Notes under the pieces: model-generated
Seen by the model: the letters and a program-made list of their open reading frames with translations, nothing else
What the model was told of the DNA's origin: nothing
Database searches by the model: none
Part shown: piece after piece, positions 6,405 to 13,632 of the stretch
Layout: every line of letters starts with the position of its first letter
Numbering within the stretch: position 1 is the stretch's first letter
Position numbers and translations under genes: made by a program
Assembly (NCBI GenBank): GCA_964436955.1
Contig: CAYTFC010000058.1
Coordinates: 1-19,815 of the forward strand
Direction of reading: 5' to 3'
DNA length: 19,815 nt
Source: CAMFKD01 sp964436955
GTDB lineage: Bacteria; Chlamydiota; Chlamydiia; Chlamydiales; JAJFMA01

Positions 6405-7964
6405 CTATTTTGTTTTCCAAAATACACCGCTGGTAATGAGGTCCGCAGCTTGTCCTCGCGTCAATTTTTCAATATCTGTGCGATATCTACCCTTACGCAT
6501 TATTGCTAATTGCCTTTCACTTGCTGGGAGGTTTCTCCAGGCAGCCTCCCTATCCCTTACTGAGAACAGCTGTCTATGCGCTCGCGCAAAGTCTTCAGCA
6601 GCTGAAAACGCATATTCAAAGTTGATTCCGCTGGCTACTATACTCACCTTCCCGTGCTGCCAAAACACTACTCTATAATTAGTTTGGTTCTCATCCGGCA
6701 CTATCTGAATCCTATTTTCAGCGTTCGCCTTCAGAATATAGCACCGCCCATCGCGTGACCACGTGAAGGCCTGCCCTAGCGGGTCAAATTGCAGCAGCGC
6801 GCTTTTTAGCTTGGCATTTAGTTTAGACGGCAACGCCTGCACGAGGCTCTTGTTGTGCCCCCTCTCGCGCAATATTTTCGTTTCTGGCTCTGAATCCATA
6901 AGCAATTCATCAACATCACAAAAGCTATGGGCATGATCACAAAAATCCAACACAAGGCATTCATGTTTATTTGGCCATAGACGCAATCCTCTGCCAACCA
7001 TCTGTTGGTAGAGGAGTCTCGACCTGGTTGGTTTGGCGATTATGACACAAGCTGTCTCCGGAGCATCAAACCCTTCCGTCAGAACAGCACAGTTGCAAAG
7101 CACCTCTATGTCACCTCGACGATATTCGCAAATAGTGGAGGCTCGTTCCTCCTTGGGCATTGAGCCATGAATCACCTTTGCTGAAACCCCGGCCCTATGA
7201 AACGCCTCGGCTAAATTCATTGCGTGTCGCACGGTAACTCCAAAACATATCGTTGGAACTCTCGCACCACTTTTTAAGTATGTATCGACCACTAAGGTAT
7301 TGATTTCAGATGTATCCATAATGCTAGCCAATGAAGCAGGTAAGAAATCTCCATCAACAGTTGTGACATTGCTCAGATCAATGTCTGTCGCGATCTTTAT
7401 GCCTTTTGGCCGACATAGATAACCTTCATGGATAAGCTCCCTTGCCGTCCTTTGATATATTATTTTATCGAAGACCTCACCAAGGCCTTTGGTATCATGC
7501 CGAAAAGGAGTCGCTGTAAAACCCACCAACAGCTTGCTCGTCCCACAGCCAAAGCCAAGCGCCTCCAATAAGGACCTTTGAGTGGGAGCCCCAAAGTGAT
7601 GCGCTTCATCTGCAATTGCTAACTGGAAATTCGCTTCCATTAATCGTTTCATGTTCGCTGCACGCGCAGCGGCCTGTACAGATGCCAACACCACCGGCGC
7701 ATTGAAATCCTTGTTATAAGCATCTACTAGCCCAACGCATATCCCAGGACATAGCATCGAGATCTTTTCGCGAGCTTGCTGCAATAGTTCGGTAGTGTGT
7801 GCCAAAACAAGACTGCGAGTTCCCCTATCACTAATCAACGCGCCGAAAATAACGGTTTTTCCACTGCCAGTGGGCAACGCTACTAACTGCCTTGTAATAC
7901 CGTCTTGATTGTGACAATTAATCGCGTTGAGGCAATCCTTTTGATAGGGTCTGAGTTTAAGCAC
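6405..7964 (-). CDS. SF2 DEAH-type helicase
   Basis: A 519-residue superfamily 2 ATP-dependent helicase or translocase of the RecG/RAD25-like type common in phages and islands. Motif I PTGSGKT is at 31-37, motif II DEAH at 119-122, motif III FTATP at 149-153, and motif VI QMVGRGLRLW at 321-330, so both RecA-like lobes are complete. Residues about 375-519 form an element-specific C-terminal region of unknown role. The start is GTG at 7964, preceded by GGGGGAGA and overlapping the upstream HTH gene by 8 bp. It probably works with the primase-helicase downstream in replication of the excised element. An alternative role in defence is possible, but no nuclease or partner is adjacent. Confidence 0.9.
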   Translation of the reverse strand: MLKLRPYQKDCLNAINCHNQDGITRQLVALPTGSGKTVIFGALISDRGTRSLVLAHTTELLQQAREKISMLCPGICVGLVDAYNKDFNAPVVLASVQAAARAANMKRLMEANFQLAIADEAHHFGAPTQRSLLEALGFGCGTSKLLVGFTATPFRHDTKGLGEVFDKIIYQRTARELIHEGYLCRPKGIKIATDIDLSNVTTVDGDFLPASLASIMDTSEINTLVVDTYLKSGARVPTICFGVTVRHAMNLAEAFHRAGVSAKVIHGSMPKEERASTICEYRRGDIEVLCNCAVLTEGFDAPETACVIIAKPTRSRLLYQQMVGRGLRLWPNKHECLVLDFCDHAHSFCDVDELLMDSEPETKILRERGHNKSLVQALPSKLNAKLKSALLQFDPLGQAFTWSRDGRCYILKANAENRIQIVPDENQTNYRVVFWQHGKVSIVASGINFEYAFSAAEDFARAHRQLFSVRDREAAWRNLPASERQLAIMRKGRYRTDIEKLTRGQAADLITSGVFWKTK

Positions 7965-8199
7965 ACTCTCCCCCAGCTCTTGTATTCTGCTTGATGTATG
8001 CTAAAACGGCGCTTTTAGGTATAACGATTCGCTTTGGGCCGACTCTCACATATGGAAGCAATCCATGTTGAATGGCCGCTCTCGCAGCCGACGTAGAACC
8101 AAATATCCCTAAGTTCAGTAGCAACCCAATTGTAACAAACAGCTGGTCACCTAGCTGACGATCTAGTTCTAAAATTATATTGTCAATCAATAGCGACAT
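7957..8199 (-). CDS. small HTH DNA-binding protein (AlpA/excisionase-like)
   Basis: An 80-residue protein. Residues about 24-72 have the winged-helix excisionase pattern: a helix-turn-helix (GIFGSTSAARAAIQHGLLP), then a wing with VRVGPKRIVIPKSAVLAYI. Proteins of this class act as excisionases or as transcription factors of integrases (AlpA of the CP4-57 element). It begins a leftward operon with the helicase and primase. GAGGA lies five bases before the ATG. It may regulate replication genes or bend DNA at att or the origin. The N-terminal 20 residues are not typical of the family. Confidence 0.68.
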   Translation of the reverse strand: MSLLIDNIILELDRQLGDQLFVTIGLLLNLGIFGSTSAARAAIQHGLLPYVRVGPKRIVIPKSAVLAYIKQNTRAGGECA

Positions 8200-8337
8200 A
8201 ATATCCTCATACTGAAGTCAAAATAGTTAGAAAATCGGAGATGAGCTCAGCGCGTTCAGCAAACTATTGCTTGAACGAAGCCAAATATATTGGTAGACTA
8301 TCGACGCAATGCGTGAAGGCGATCTATCTTCACTCAA

Positions 8338-8366
8338 CGTCGAGGGGTGATTCAGACCCTTCGACG
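8338..8366. promoter_or_regulatory. 11-bp hairpin in the replication-operon leader
   Basis: CGTCGAGGGGT (8338-8348) and ACCCTTCGACG (8356-8366) form an 11-bp stem with one G-T wobble and a seven-base loop. No T-run follows on either strand, so it is not a standard terminator. It could be an operator, an RNA control element or a single-strand origin. Confidence 0.45.
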
Positions 8367-8422
8367 ATTCTTAGCCTTTATCCACTATACAAGGTTTTTC
8401 CTACTTCTTCGCCTTTTCCCTT

Positions 8423-8451
8423 ATTTTAACACTAAAACACCGTTAAGGCAA
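8423..8451 (-). promoter_or_regulatory. candidate promoter for the HTH-helicase-primase operon
   Basis: On the minus strand TTGCCT (8451-8446) and TAAAAT (8428-8423) are spaced by 17 bp. It reads toward the gene starting at 8199 and lies in the only sizeable gap of the leftward gene set. Confidence 0.45.
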
Positions 8452-8546
8452 TATTTTAAGACAGATATTTGTATGATAAACGCCTCCCAGAAGTGACCAC
8501 AACTAGCAACTACGCACGATTCACTGCCACACATGCTTGTAAATGG

Positions 8547-8759
8547 TCATCCTACCATTTTTTGTGCTTCAACCCAGCTATTAAATTCCTTAAGAGACAA
8601 GACGATCTTTCGACCGACTCTGCGCACAACTCGATTAAAGCCGTTACGAGCTCCATTAAAGATCAGCCAACGAATGCAACCCTGGCTAAATGCAGGACAC
8701 CTTTCGGCTAACTGAGAAACGGTTAGATACTCATCAGTTGTTAAATCGGTTAACTCCAT
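8547..8759 (-). CDS. AlpA-like helix-turn-helix protein, probable excisionase or regulator
   Basis: Two ATGs lie close together. The one at 8759 is chosen because AGGAG (8770-8766) is six bases before it, whereas it abuts the ATG at 8765. The product is 70 residues. YLTVSQLAERCPAF, then SQGCIRWLIFNG, NGFNRVVRRVGRKIVLS and FNSWVEAQ match a MerR-like excisionase fold common in proteobacterial islands, usually encoded near the integrase. It ends the leftward run that starts with the integrase. Its likely role is directing excision by binding near att or controlling transcription. The sequence does not separate these roles. Confidence 0.75.
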   Translation of the reverse strand: MELTDLTTDEYLTVSQLAERCPAFSQGCIRWLIFNGARNGFNRVVRRVGRKIVLSLKEFNSWVEAQKMVG

Positions 8760-9024
8760 TACCATCTCCTAAACTTGGTGTACTTGGTTTCAAATTACCT
8801 TCAGCGGTCGTAAACCACATCCAATGCCAATTCATGTCTTGATTGGCCAGAATGTAGCAACGTCCGTAAATCAGATAAATTCCTGTTTTAAGACGGGTGC
8901 TCATGGCAATATAGGAATTAAAGCTAGGACAGGCCATACCTTGCGCTTGCGCGTTTAAAGCCAAAAAATCCGTGAGAATTAAGGAATTAGAGGAGCGTTT
9001 TGTATTCGGCTTGTCGCCAGTCAT
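8734..9024 (-). CDS. small protein of the integrase operon, unknown
   Basis: A 96-residue ORF overlapping the 372-residue gene upstream by 38 bp and the HTH gene downstream by about 26 bp. A compact chain of overlaps supports it as a real, coupled gene. The middle (SLILTDFLALNAQAQG, then TGIYLIYGRCYILANQDMNW) is hydrophobic and aromatic, without a clear membrane segment, and the C-terminus is polar. I recognise no family. The aromatic strands (GIYLIYGRCYILA) might form a small beta domain. The start is uncertain, and an internal ATG at residue 30 is possible. Confidence 0.55.
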   Translation of the reverse strand: MTGDKPNTKRSSNSLILTDFLALNAQAQGMACPSFNSYIAMSTRLKTGIYLIYGRCYILANQDMNWHWMWFTTAEGNLKPSTPSLGDGNGVNRFNN

Positions 9025-10105
9025 TCAGCAAAGTTGTGAAAATGGGATGAATACTCTGAAAAAAATGATTGATAACAGGGTTTTTTGCAAGCTCCTGCTG
9101 TGATACATCATCATCCAAATGGTAAATTGCTCGAAGATATGACCGATAGGCAATTTTGGCAATTTTCAGATTGATTTTTTTTGTTCCTTCTTCGGTTTCC
9201 AACAACCCAGGAATCGGTTTAGACAGCACGTTGTCTATCAAGGAGTCCTCGGCCCCCTTCCCCCGTCCTTTAGGTCTGTGACTTCCTAAAGGATCAATTA
9301 ATCTGAGTAGTTTAAAGGGATGTTTAGAAGCCTTGGTGTAACCGCCCATTGGACCGAAGTGTTTCAATAGAGGGTGGTGAGCTATATCGCTCTTACAAGC
9401 ACCTGGATTTCTAGACCATAAAATTTGGGCCGCCGCTAGATATTCTATCTCATGTTTTTGAGGAGTTGTCATTCTTTGAGGTGGGTGAATTCTGCGAGTC
9501 TCGTATTTTTTTCCTCGCCACTCCATCATTTTTAAAGACTCTGTCGGTCTTTCTTGATAAATCCCCAAAATATCTACTAGATCATCCTGCAACTGAATAT
9601 CGTTTAAAATCGCCCACTCGATAACTCGTGCAGGCTTAATTTGAATTGGATACGGTGTTATGTTCTTACAAAAATCTTCAAAAATTTTTTGATAAACGGC
9701 ATTCTTTGGCCTTATAATTGTCTCGTAAAGAGGCAGCGATATTTTAGACTTACAGTTTTCCAATAAAAGCCTCCTTTCCTGAATTGCTACCCATGCTTTA
9801 AAAAAGATAGATACCACTTCACCGCCAGAGTCCGGAATGATATCCTCATCGGGGTCCCCACACCATGAAATGTTAAATATTCGAAACCCTGCAAGAATAA
9901 ATGGAAAAAAATTTAACTCCCAATGAGGGCATGTTAATAAATTTTTATAATCATTATCGGTTAATCGGTTGCAATGTAATTCATCTTCCCATTGTCGCAT
10001 TACTTCTTTCCATGGTCGCTTAGTATCTTCGCGTGAAACACATAGCAGATCGCCATCTCGAACCAATTGCCTCGCAACAAAAGAACAGTGTAAAATCGAC
10101 TCCAT
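8987..10105 (-). CDS. large protein of unknown function next to the integrase
   Basis: A 372-residue soluble protein beginning 12 bp after the integrase stop, with GAAGGA about five bases before its ATG, so it is almost certainly cotranscribed with the integrase. It has no signal peptide or membrane segment. The N-terminal half is rich in aromatic residues and acidic patches (CGDPDEDIIPDSGGE near 82-96). The middle has HPPQRMTTPQKHEIEYLAAAQILW (about 208-231) and a basic glycine-rich stretch RPKGRGKG (about 278-285) that could contact DNA. Helices dominate the C-terminus. I do not recognise a family. By position it could assist integration or regulate transfer, but that is only context. Confidence 0.75.
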   Translation of the reverse strand: MESILHCSFVARQLVRDGDLLCVSREDTKRPWKEVMRQWEDELHCNRLTDNDYKNLLTCPHWELNFFPFILAGFRIFNISWCGDPDEDIIPDSGGEVVSIFFKAWVAIQERRLLLENCKSKISLPLYETIIRPKNAVYQKIFEDFCKNITPYPIQIKPARVIEWAILNDIQLQDDLVDILGIYQERPTESLKMMEWRGKKYETRRIHPPQRMTTPQKHEIEYLAAAQILWSRNPGACKSDIAHHPLLKHFGPMGGYTKASKHPFKLLRLIDPLGSHRPKGRGKGAEDSLIDNVLSKPIPGLLETEEGTKKINLKIAKIAYRSYLRAIYHLDDDVSQQELAKNPVINHFFQSIHPIFTTLLNDWRQAEYKTLL

Positions 10106-10117
10106 GGCAGTCCTTCT

Positions 10118-11173
10118 TTACCCAAATATTTTTTCGTTCATACGTTCTATGACAGTTCCTTTATGGCCTTCACTTAGGTGTGCGTATCGTTTAGTCATCT
10201 GAAGCGTCTTATGACCGAGGATCTCCGCCACTTCGGCCAGGGAAGCTTGATTCATCACCAGGTAACTTGCGCAACAATGCCTCAGATCATGCCAACGAAA
10301 GTTCAAAATCTGTGCTTTTTGAAGAGCTTGTTCCCAAGCGGCTCTAAGATCAGCGGGAGCATCCAAGCTTCGACCAGGAAACACGAATAGACTTGTGGTC
10401 TTCCTCATAAATAAGGCTCTTAATAGATCCAACGCCAAGCCTCGGATAGGTACCCCCCGCCGCTCACCATTTTTGGTCTCGTGTATAATCAAATACCCTT
10501 TTGCGAGATCCGCATCTTGCCATGTTAATGACATCAGTTCCGTCTTCCGCAGCCCCGTACTAAGAGCTATCACAACCGCGGGGTAAAGAAGCGCGTTACC
10601 GCTTTCTTTACACGCTTGTAAGAGCCTCTCACGCTCCACGTCGTCTAAAAATCGTACACGCCCCCTCGGTTCCGATGGCTTCCTAACCTTTCTCATTGGG
10701 TTGTCTTGAATCCATTCCCACTCTCGCGATGCTACTGATAAAAGATGGGAGAAAGAAGCGGAATATCTTACTACTGTCGAGGCGGATCTAACCTTGCCAT
10801 TCTCCCCGGGGACCCTAGCCAAATGCTGTAGTTTTTCAATCAGAATAGGAGGCGTAAGATTAGCCATCAAGCAGTGACCTAGCTGCTCCTTCCACCACTC
10901 TAAATGAGTCCGAATATTTGCTTCATTTCTGGGCCTATTAGATAGTACGTCTAACAAATAGCGTTCTATCGCCTCTGCCACTGTGTGACGTTTTGCTTCC
11001 GGTGTATGTTGATAACGTCCAGACTTCATTGCCGATTCCGTCTGTTGAGCCCACAGCTTAGCATCTGTTCTACGAGCGAACGTCTGACTAACTGGTGGGT
11101 ATCCTTTGATGCGAATTAGTGCCCTAAAGCTCACACTTCCATTTTTTCGTTGCCGAGTCTCAATTATAGCCAT
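10118..11173 (-). CDS. int: tyrosine recombinase (integrase)
   Basis: A 351-residue site-specific recombinase. Residues 1-60 are the arm-binding N-terminal domain (SVSFRALIRIKGYPPVSQTF), about 62-165 the SAM-like core-binding domain, and 170-345 the catalytic domain. The catalytic set is complete: R209 (TGLRKTEL), K234 (TKNGE), H295 and R298 (HDLRH), H321 (LGHK) and nucleophile Y330 (TKRYAH). It would join the element's att site to the tRNA-Tyr 3' end by breaking and rejoining within the 72-bp repeat. GGAGGA is five bases before the ATG. It reads away from the tRNA, 321 bp from attR, and this gap holds the TGCACCA box pairs. It probably leads the operon that continues to 8547. Confidence 0.96.
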   Translation of the reverse strand: MAIIETRQRKNGSVSFRALIRIKGYPPVSQTFARRTDAKLWAQQTESAMKSGRYQHTPEAKRHTVAEAIERYLLDVLSNRPRNEANIRTHLEWWKEQLGHCLMANLTPPILIEKLQHLARVPGENGKVRSASTVVRYSASFSHLLSVASREWEWIQDNPMRKVRKPSEPRGRVRFLDDVERERLLQACKESGNALLYPAVVIALSTGLRKTELMSLTWQDADLAKGYLIIHETKNGERRGVPIRGLALDLLRALFMRKTTSLFVFPGRSLDAPADLRAAWEQALQKAQILNFRWHDLRHCCASYLVMNQASLAEVAEILGHKTLQMTKRYAHLSEGHKGTVIERMNEKIFG

Positions 11174-11333
11174 GTTTCCTCCAAAGTTGCCTTAGTCTTT
11201 CCGCAGTCCGCGAAAGGTTACCAAGACAGGCATAAAATCACAACATCGGATTAGCATTCCGATGCTGTTTGGTTCATAAATGCGTTTGTGTTTGGTGTTT
11301 AGAGCTTGTTCGGACCCATGAATATCCGGATTT

Positions 11334-11351
11334 GGTGCACTAATGGTGCAC
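11334..11351. promoter_or_regulatory. inverted TGCACCA box pair near attR
   Basis: GGTGCAC occurs at 11334-11340 and 11345-11351, an 11-bp pitch, in the opposite orientation to the pairs at 310-327 and 11411-11428. It is a candidate second set of integrase arm sites or an autoregulatory operator. Confidence 0.5.
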
Positions 11352-11410
11352 TCAAAGAACAAATTGATGCTCGATGGGCAACGGATTGATTGCCATGTGT
11401 TGGGATGTAC

Positions 11411-11428
11411 TGCACCAAAATTGCACCA
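11411..11428. promoter_or_regulatory. TGCACCA box pair near attR
   Basis: TGCACCA at 11411-11417 and 11422-11428, identical in spacing and spacer to the pair at 310-327 in the opposite end of the element. Confidence 0.55.
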
Positions 11429-11494
11429 TTTTTTGGACAAGACGAAATGCTGCTGGAGATGGTCTAGCAGGTAAGTGGCTCGTAGATACTGTGT

Positions 11495-11566
11495 AAGAGG
11501 GAAAAGGAAAGAGTGGGGGCGGTTGGAGTCGAACCAACGTAGACGTAAGTCGTCGGATTTACAGTC
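11495..11566. repeat. attR: 72-bp direct repeat, integrase-proximal copy
   Basis: Identical to 122-193. It supplies the 3' 53 nucleotides of the functional tRNA-Tyr, so the intact gene is a hybrid of host 5' half and element 3' half. Confidence 0.93.
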
Positions 11567-11596
11567 CGATGCAATTGACCACTATGCGACACCCCC
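11514..11596 (-). tRNA. tRNA-Tyr (anticodon GTA)
   Basis: An 83-nucleotide type II tRNA with a long variable arm. The acceptor GGGGGTG pairs with CGCCCCC with one G-T pair. The anticodon stem TCGGA/TCCGA encloses CTGTAAA. The T arm is GTTGG-TTCGACT-CCAAC. The discriminator is A, and CCA is not encoded. It is the integration target of the element and its 3' half is element-derived. It lies 9 bp after tRNA-Thr and is probably transcribed with it. Confidence 0.97.
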
Positions 11597-11605
11597 GTTA
11601 GAGTG

Positions 11606-11678
<73 letters not shown>

Positions 11679-11690
11679 GTGCGAACGATT

Positions 11691-11719
11691 TTTATACCAA
11701 ATCGCGTCTTATGTTTCCA
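11691..11719 (-). promoter_or_regulatory. candidate promoter of the tRNA-Thr/tRNA-Tyr unit
   Basis: On the minus strand TATAAA (11696-11691) lies 12 bp before the tRNA-Thr 5' end, with TGGAAA (11719-11714) 17 bp further upstream as a weak -35. Confidence 0.45.
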
Positions 11720-11771
11720 CTGCTTTTTCATAAATAACGTCCGGCCCACCATTGCCACCTAATCCGCGATC

Positions 11772-11836
11772 AAATTCCGTAGAGGAATTTTAGGTCTTTA
11801 CGAAAGGAATATAGAAACATTCTTTACGCAAATTCC
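11772..11836 (+). promoter_or_regulatory. operator-like repeats upstream of the TolC-like gene
   Basis: A perfect inverted repeat AAATTCC (11772-11778)/GGAATTT (11784-11790) with a five-base spacer is followed by another AAATTCC at 11830-11836. TCTTTACG is duplicated at 11795-11802 and 11821-11828. All lie within 120 bp before the start codon, a typical place for a regulator site. No regulator is identified. Confidence 0.35.
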
Positions 11837-11888
11837 TTGAGTCTGCTAACAAGTACCTTCCGCAAATATAGCGAAGGGATGTCATTGT

Positions 11889-13454
11889 ATGCTCAAGAAA
11901 GGCCTTTTCACCACCTGCGTATCATTAGCTGCTATTGGAATTTTAATGCCAAGTTGCATGCCTCAGCGAGACCATGACTTCTGCGAGGTACGAGAAATCA
12001 ATGCCCATTGGGATATCGAGGATCTCTATGAGTGTACATGTGTTCCAGACCACCCGATTACTCTTAAAGAGGCTATTGAGCTAGCTTTAGAAAACAACCT
12101 GGATGTACGTCTTCAATACTATGAGGCGGCTGTTCAATGCGAAACTTTCCGACAAGATGCGCTGAAAGAGTTGGGTCAGCTTAATGCGTTTGGCGAGGTT
12201 TCTCACCGTAACCGTAATACAGGTAGCTTTTCGCAATCCTTAACAAATCAGCCACCAGCGCCTCCTTCCATATCATCTGAACAGGATAGTAAGGTGGCAC
12301 ACTTGTGGTTTGTATGGAATGCTCTGGACTTCGGTCTTGCTTACTACCAGTCTCGTCAAGATTTGGATAAGCTAGAAATCATCAAGCAACGTCAATTACG
12401 TGCTAGACAAAATTTAGTTCTAGATGTCACCAGAGCTTACTATCGTGCTAGTGTGGCGGGTCGTGCAGTTCACCAGGCGGAAAGGCTTATAGGTACCCTT
12501 AAAGAGCGTCACGAAGCTGTTGGTCGCGAGGTCAGCGAACGTACAGTTTCGGAGATGCGGGGTCTTGCGGAGCAGGATCGTATTATCGACTTAGAAATTA
12601 AGCTATATGCTTTTAGAAACGAGTATCGCAGTGCACTGACGGAACTTGAGGCCTTGATGGGAATACCTCCTAGCTGCCTGGTAGAACTTGCTGGATTCGA
12701 TTTAATGGATGTTCCCGAAATTGCTGTGGAACTCTGTGCATTGGAATACGAAGCGTTGACAAATCGTCCGGAGTTAATCGGTCAGGATTTCCAAGTGAAC
12801 ATCGATATCGATGAAATCCATAAATCCATATTAAACATGTATCCAGGTGTTGGCATTTTCGGTGGTTATAATCATGACTCCAACAAATTCCTATTATTCC
12901 ATAACTGGTGGAATATTGGTGTTCACGCTACCATCGACCTCCTATCCTTGCCTTCCAAACAGGCTACTTTGTGCAAAAACTGGTATCAGCGTTGGTTAGA
13001 CGAAAGAACGCGTCTATCCATGAGCATGGGTGTGTTAACTCAGGTTCATTTGGCGTTCATTAACGTAGAAGAAACACGTGAACAGTATCGTCTTGCACGT
13101 GAGATGTTTCGCGTGAAAAGTCGTAAATTTGACCTTGCGAATACTATGATAGAGGCGGGCCAGCTCAATGAGGATGACGTGATTCAGTATGATGCTGAAG
13201 CTCTTTTTGCCGATTTAGAAGCGTTTAAGGCATTTGGTAACCTTCAAGTGGCTTTTGAGCAGCTCAGCAATGCCATCGGTCGTACGTTGCGCTTTTCAGA
13301 GCTAGATGTCGGAGGTGCTCTTTGGGATGTTCGTCAGCCCTGCGACCCGGCCTTATGGATGGAAGTTGAAACGCAAGAACCTGTAGAACCTTCTGCGTTT
13401 CAAGTAGAGCCAAGACCCGACACAACCGAACATCAGGATGTTCCTAAAGAATAG
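11889..13454 (+). CDS. TolC-family outer membrane efflux protein, probable lipoprotein
   Basis: A 521-residue protein. The N-terminus MLKKGLFTTC, a hydrophobic core and LMPSC suggest lipoprotein export with lipidation at C23, though the lipobox is imperfect. From about residue 54, ITLKEAIELALENNLDVRLQ is the classic opening of an outer-membrane efflux domain. Two helical repeats follow, with a beta segment containing YPGVGIFGGYNHDSNKF (about 318-334), the usual start of the second strand set. The C-terminal acidic, proline-rich tail (about 495-521) is extra. It would form the outer-membrane and periplasmic duct of an exporter. Neighbouring genes encode adaptors with HlyD folds, consistent with one trans-envelope machine. 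AGGG lies upstream of the ATG. Confidence 0.88.
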   Translation: MLKKGLFTTCVSLAAIGILMPSCMPQRDHDFCEVREINAHWDIEDLYECTCVPDHPITLKEAIELALENNLDVRLQYYEAAVQCETFRQDALKELGQLNAFGEVSHRNRNTGSFSQSLTNQPPAPPSISSEQDSKVAHLWFVWNALDFGLAYYQSRQDLDKLEIIKQRQLRARQNLVLDVTRAYYRASVAGRAVHQAERLIGTLKERHEAVGREVSERTVSEMRGLAEQDRIIDLEIKLYAFRNEYRSALTELEALMGIPPSCLVELAGFDLMDVPEIAVELCALEYEALTNRPELIGQDFQVNIDIDEIHKSILNMYPGVGIFGGYNHDSNKFLLFHNWWNIGVHATIDLLSLPSKQATLCKNWYQRWLDERTRLSMSMGVLTQVHLAFINVEETREQYRLAREMFRVKSRKFDLANTMIEAGQLNEDDVIQYDAEALFADLEAFKAFGNLQVAFEQLSNAIGRTLRFSELDVGGALWDVRQPCDPALWMEVETQEPVEPSAFQVEPRPDTTEHQDVPKE

Positions 13455-13632
13455 TCTACTTGGCATGATTACTATACCACGCGCGGCTTGAAATGGTGAC
13501 TTGGACCATGCGAGAGCCCATACGCGTTAAGCTAATTTGACTTTTTTGAAGTCTATTGGGCTAACTTTTCCCAGTTTGGAGACAAGCCTAGCGACGCTGT
13601 AGTTATGGTGACAATCCGGTAGCAATCAGGGT

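Larger units (their letters stand above)
8200..8546. other. non-coding leader between the two leftward operons
   Basis: These 347 bases hold no credible gene. Plus-strand ORFs of about 60-80 residues here overlap the HTH gene or have unstructured composition. A promoter-like pair (8423-8451) and a stable hairpin (8338-8366) are the visible elements. A transcript from that promoter would have a leader of about 215 bases before the ATG at 8199. Confidence 0.6.
11174..11494. other. integrase upstream region and attR arm
   Basis: These 321 bases between the integrase start and attR contain no convincing gene. Minus-strand ORFs of 61-82 residues here lack family traits. The region carries four TGCACCA-type boxes and presumably the integrase promoter, for which I see no clear hexamer pair. 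Confidence 0.6.
122..11566. mobile_element. tRNA-Tyr-integrated element with integrase and replication module
   Basis: A perfect 72-bp direct repeat bounds the region (122-193 and 11495-11566). It spans the tRNA-Tyr sequence from the anticodon stem to the 3' end plus 19 bp of downstream sequence. A tyrosine recombinase lies 320 bp inside the right repeat, next to the intact tRNA, as is usual for tRNA-targeting elements. The excised unit would be 11,373 bp. It carries an integrase, two small HTH proteins, an SF2 helicase, a Toprim/DUF3987 primase-helicase, an iteron-like region, HGG-type accessory genes, a secreted protein and a toxin-antitoxin pair. No capsid, portal, terminase large subunit, tail, relaxase or type IV secretion gene is visible. 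This suggests a satellite or mobilisable island that relies on a helper, which is an inference. Confidence 0.93.

Noticed and set aside
8241..8429. 62-residue plus-strand ORF
   Set aside because: No ribosome binding site, low-complexity residues, and overlap with the hairpin and candidate promoter.
11192..11537. Two minus-strand ORFs before the integrase
   Set aside because: They read through the TGCACCA arm-site region and the attR repeat and have no family traits.
13539..13553. GACTT/AAGTC hairpin between the TolC-like and M50 genes
   Set aside because: Only a five-base stem with a T-rich loop and no T-run after it; too weak to call a terminator.
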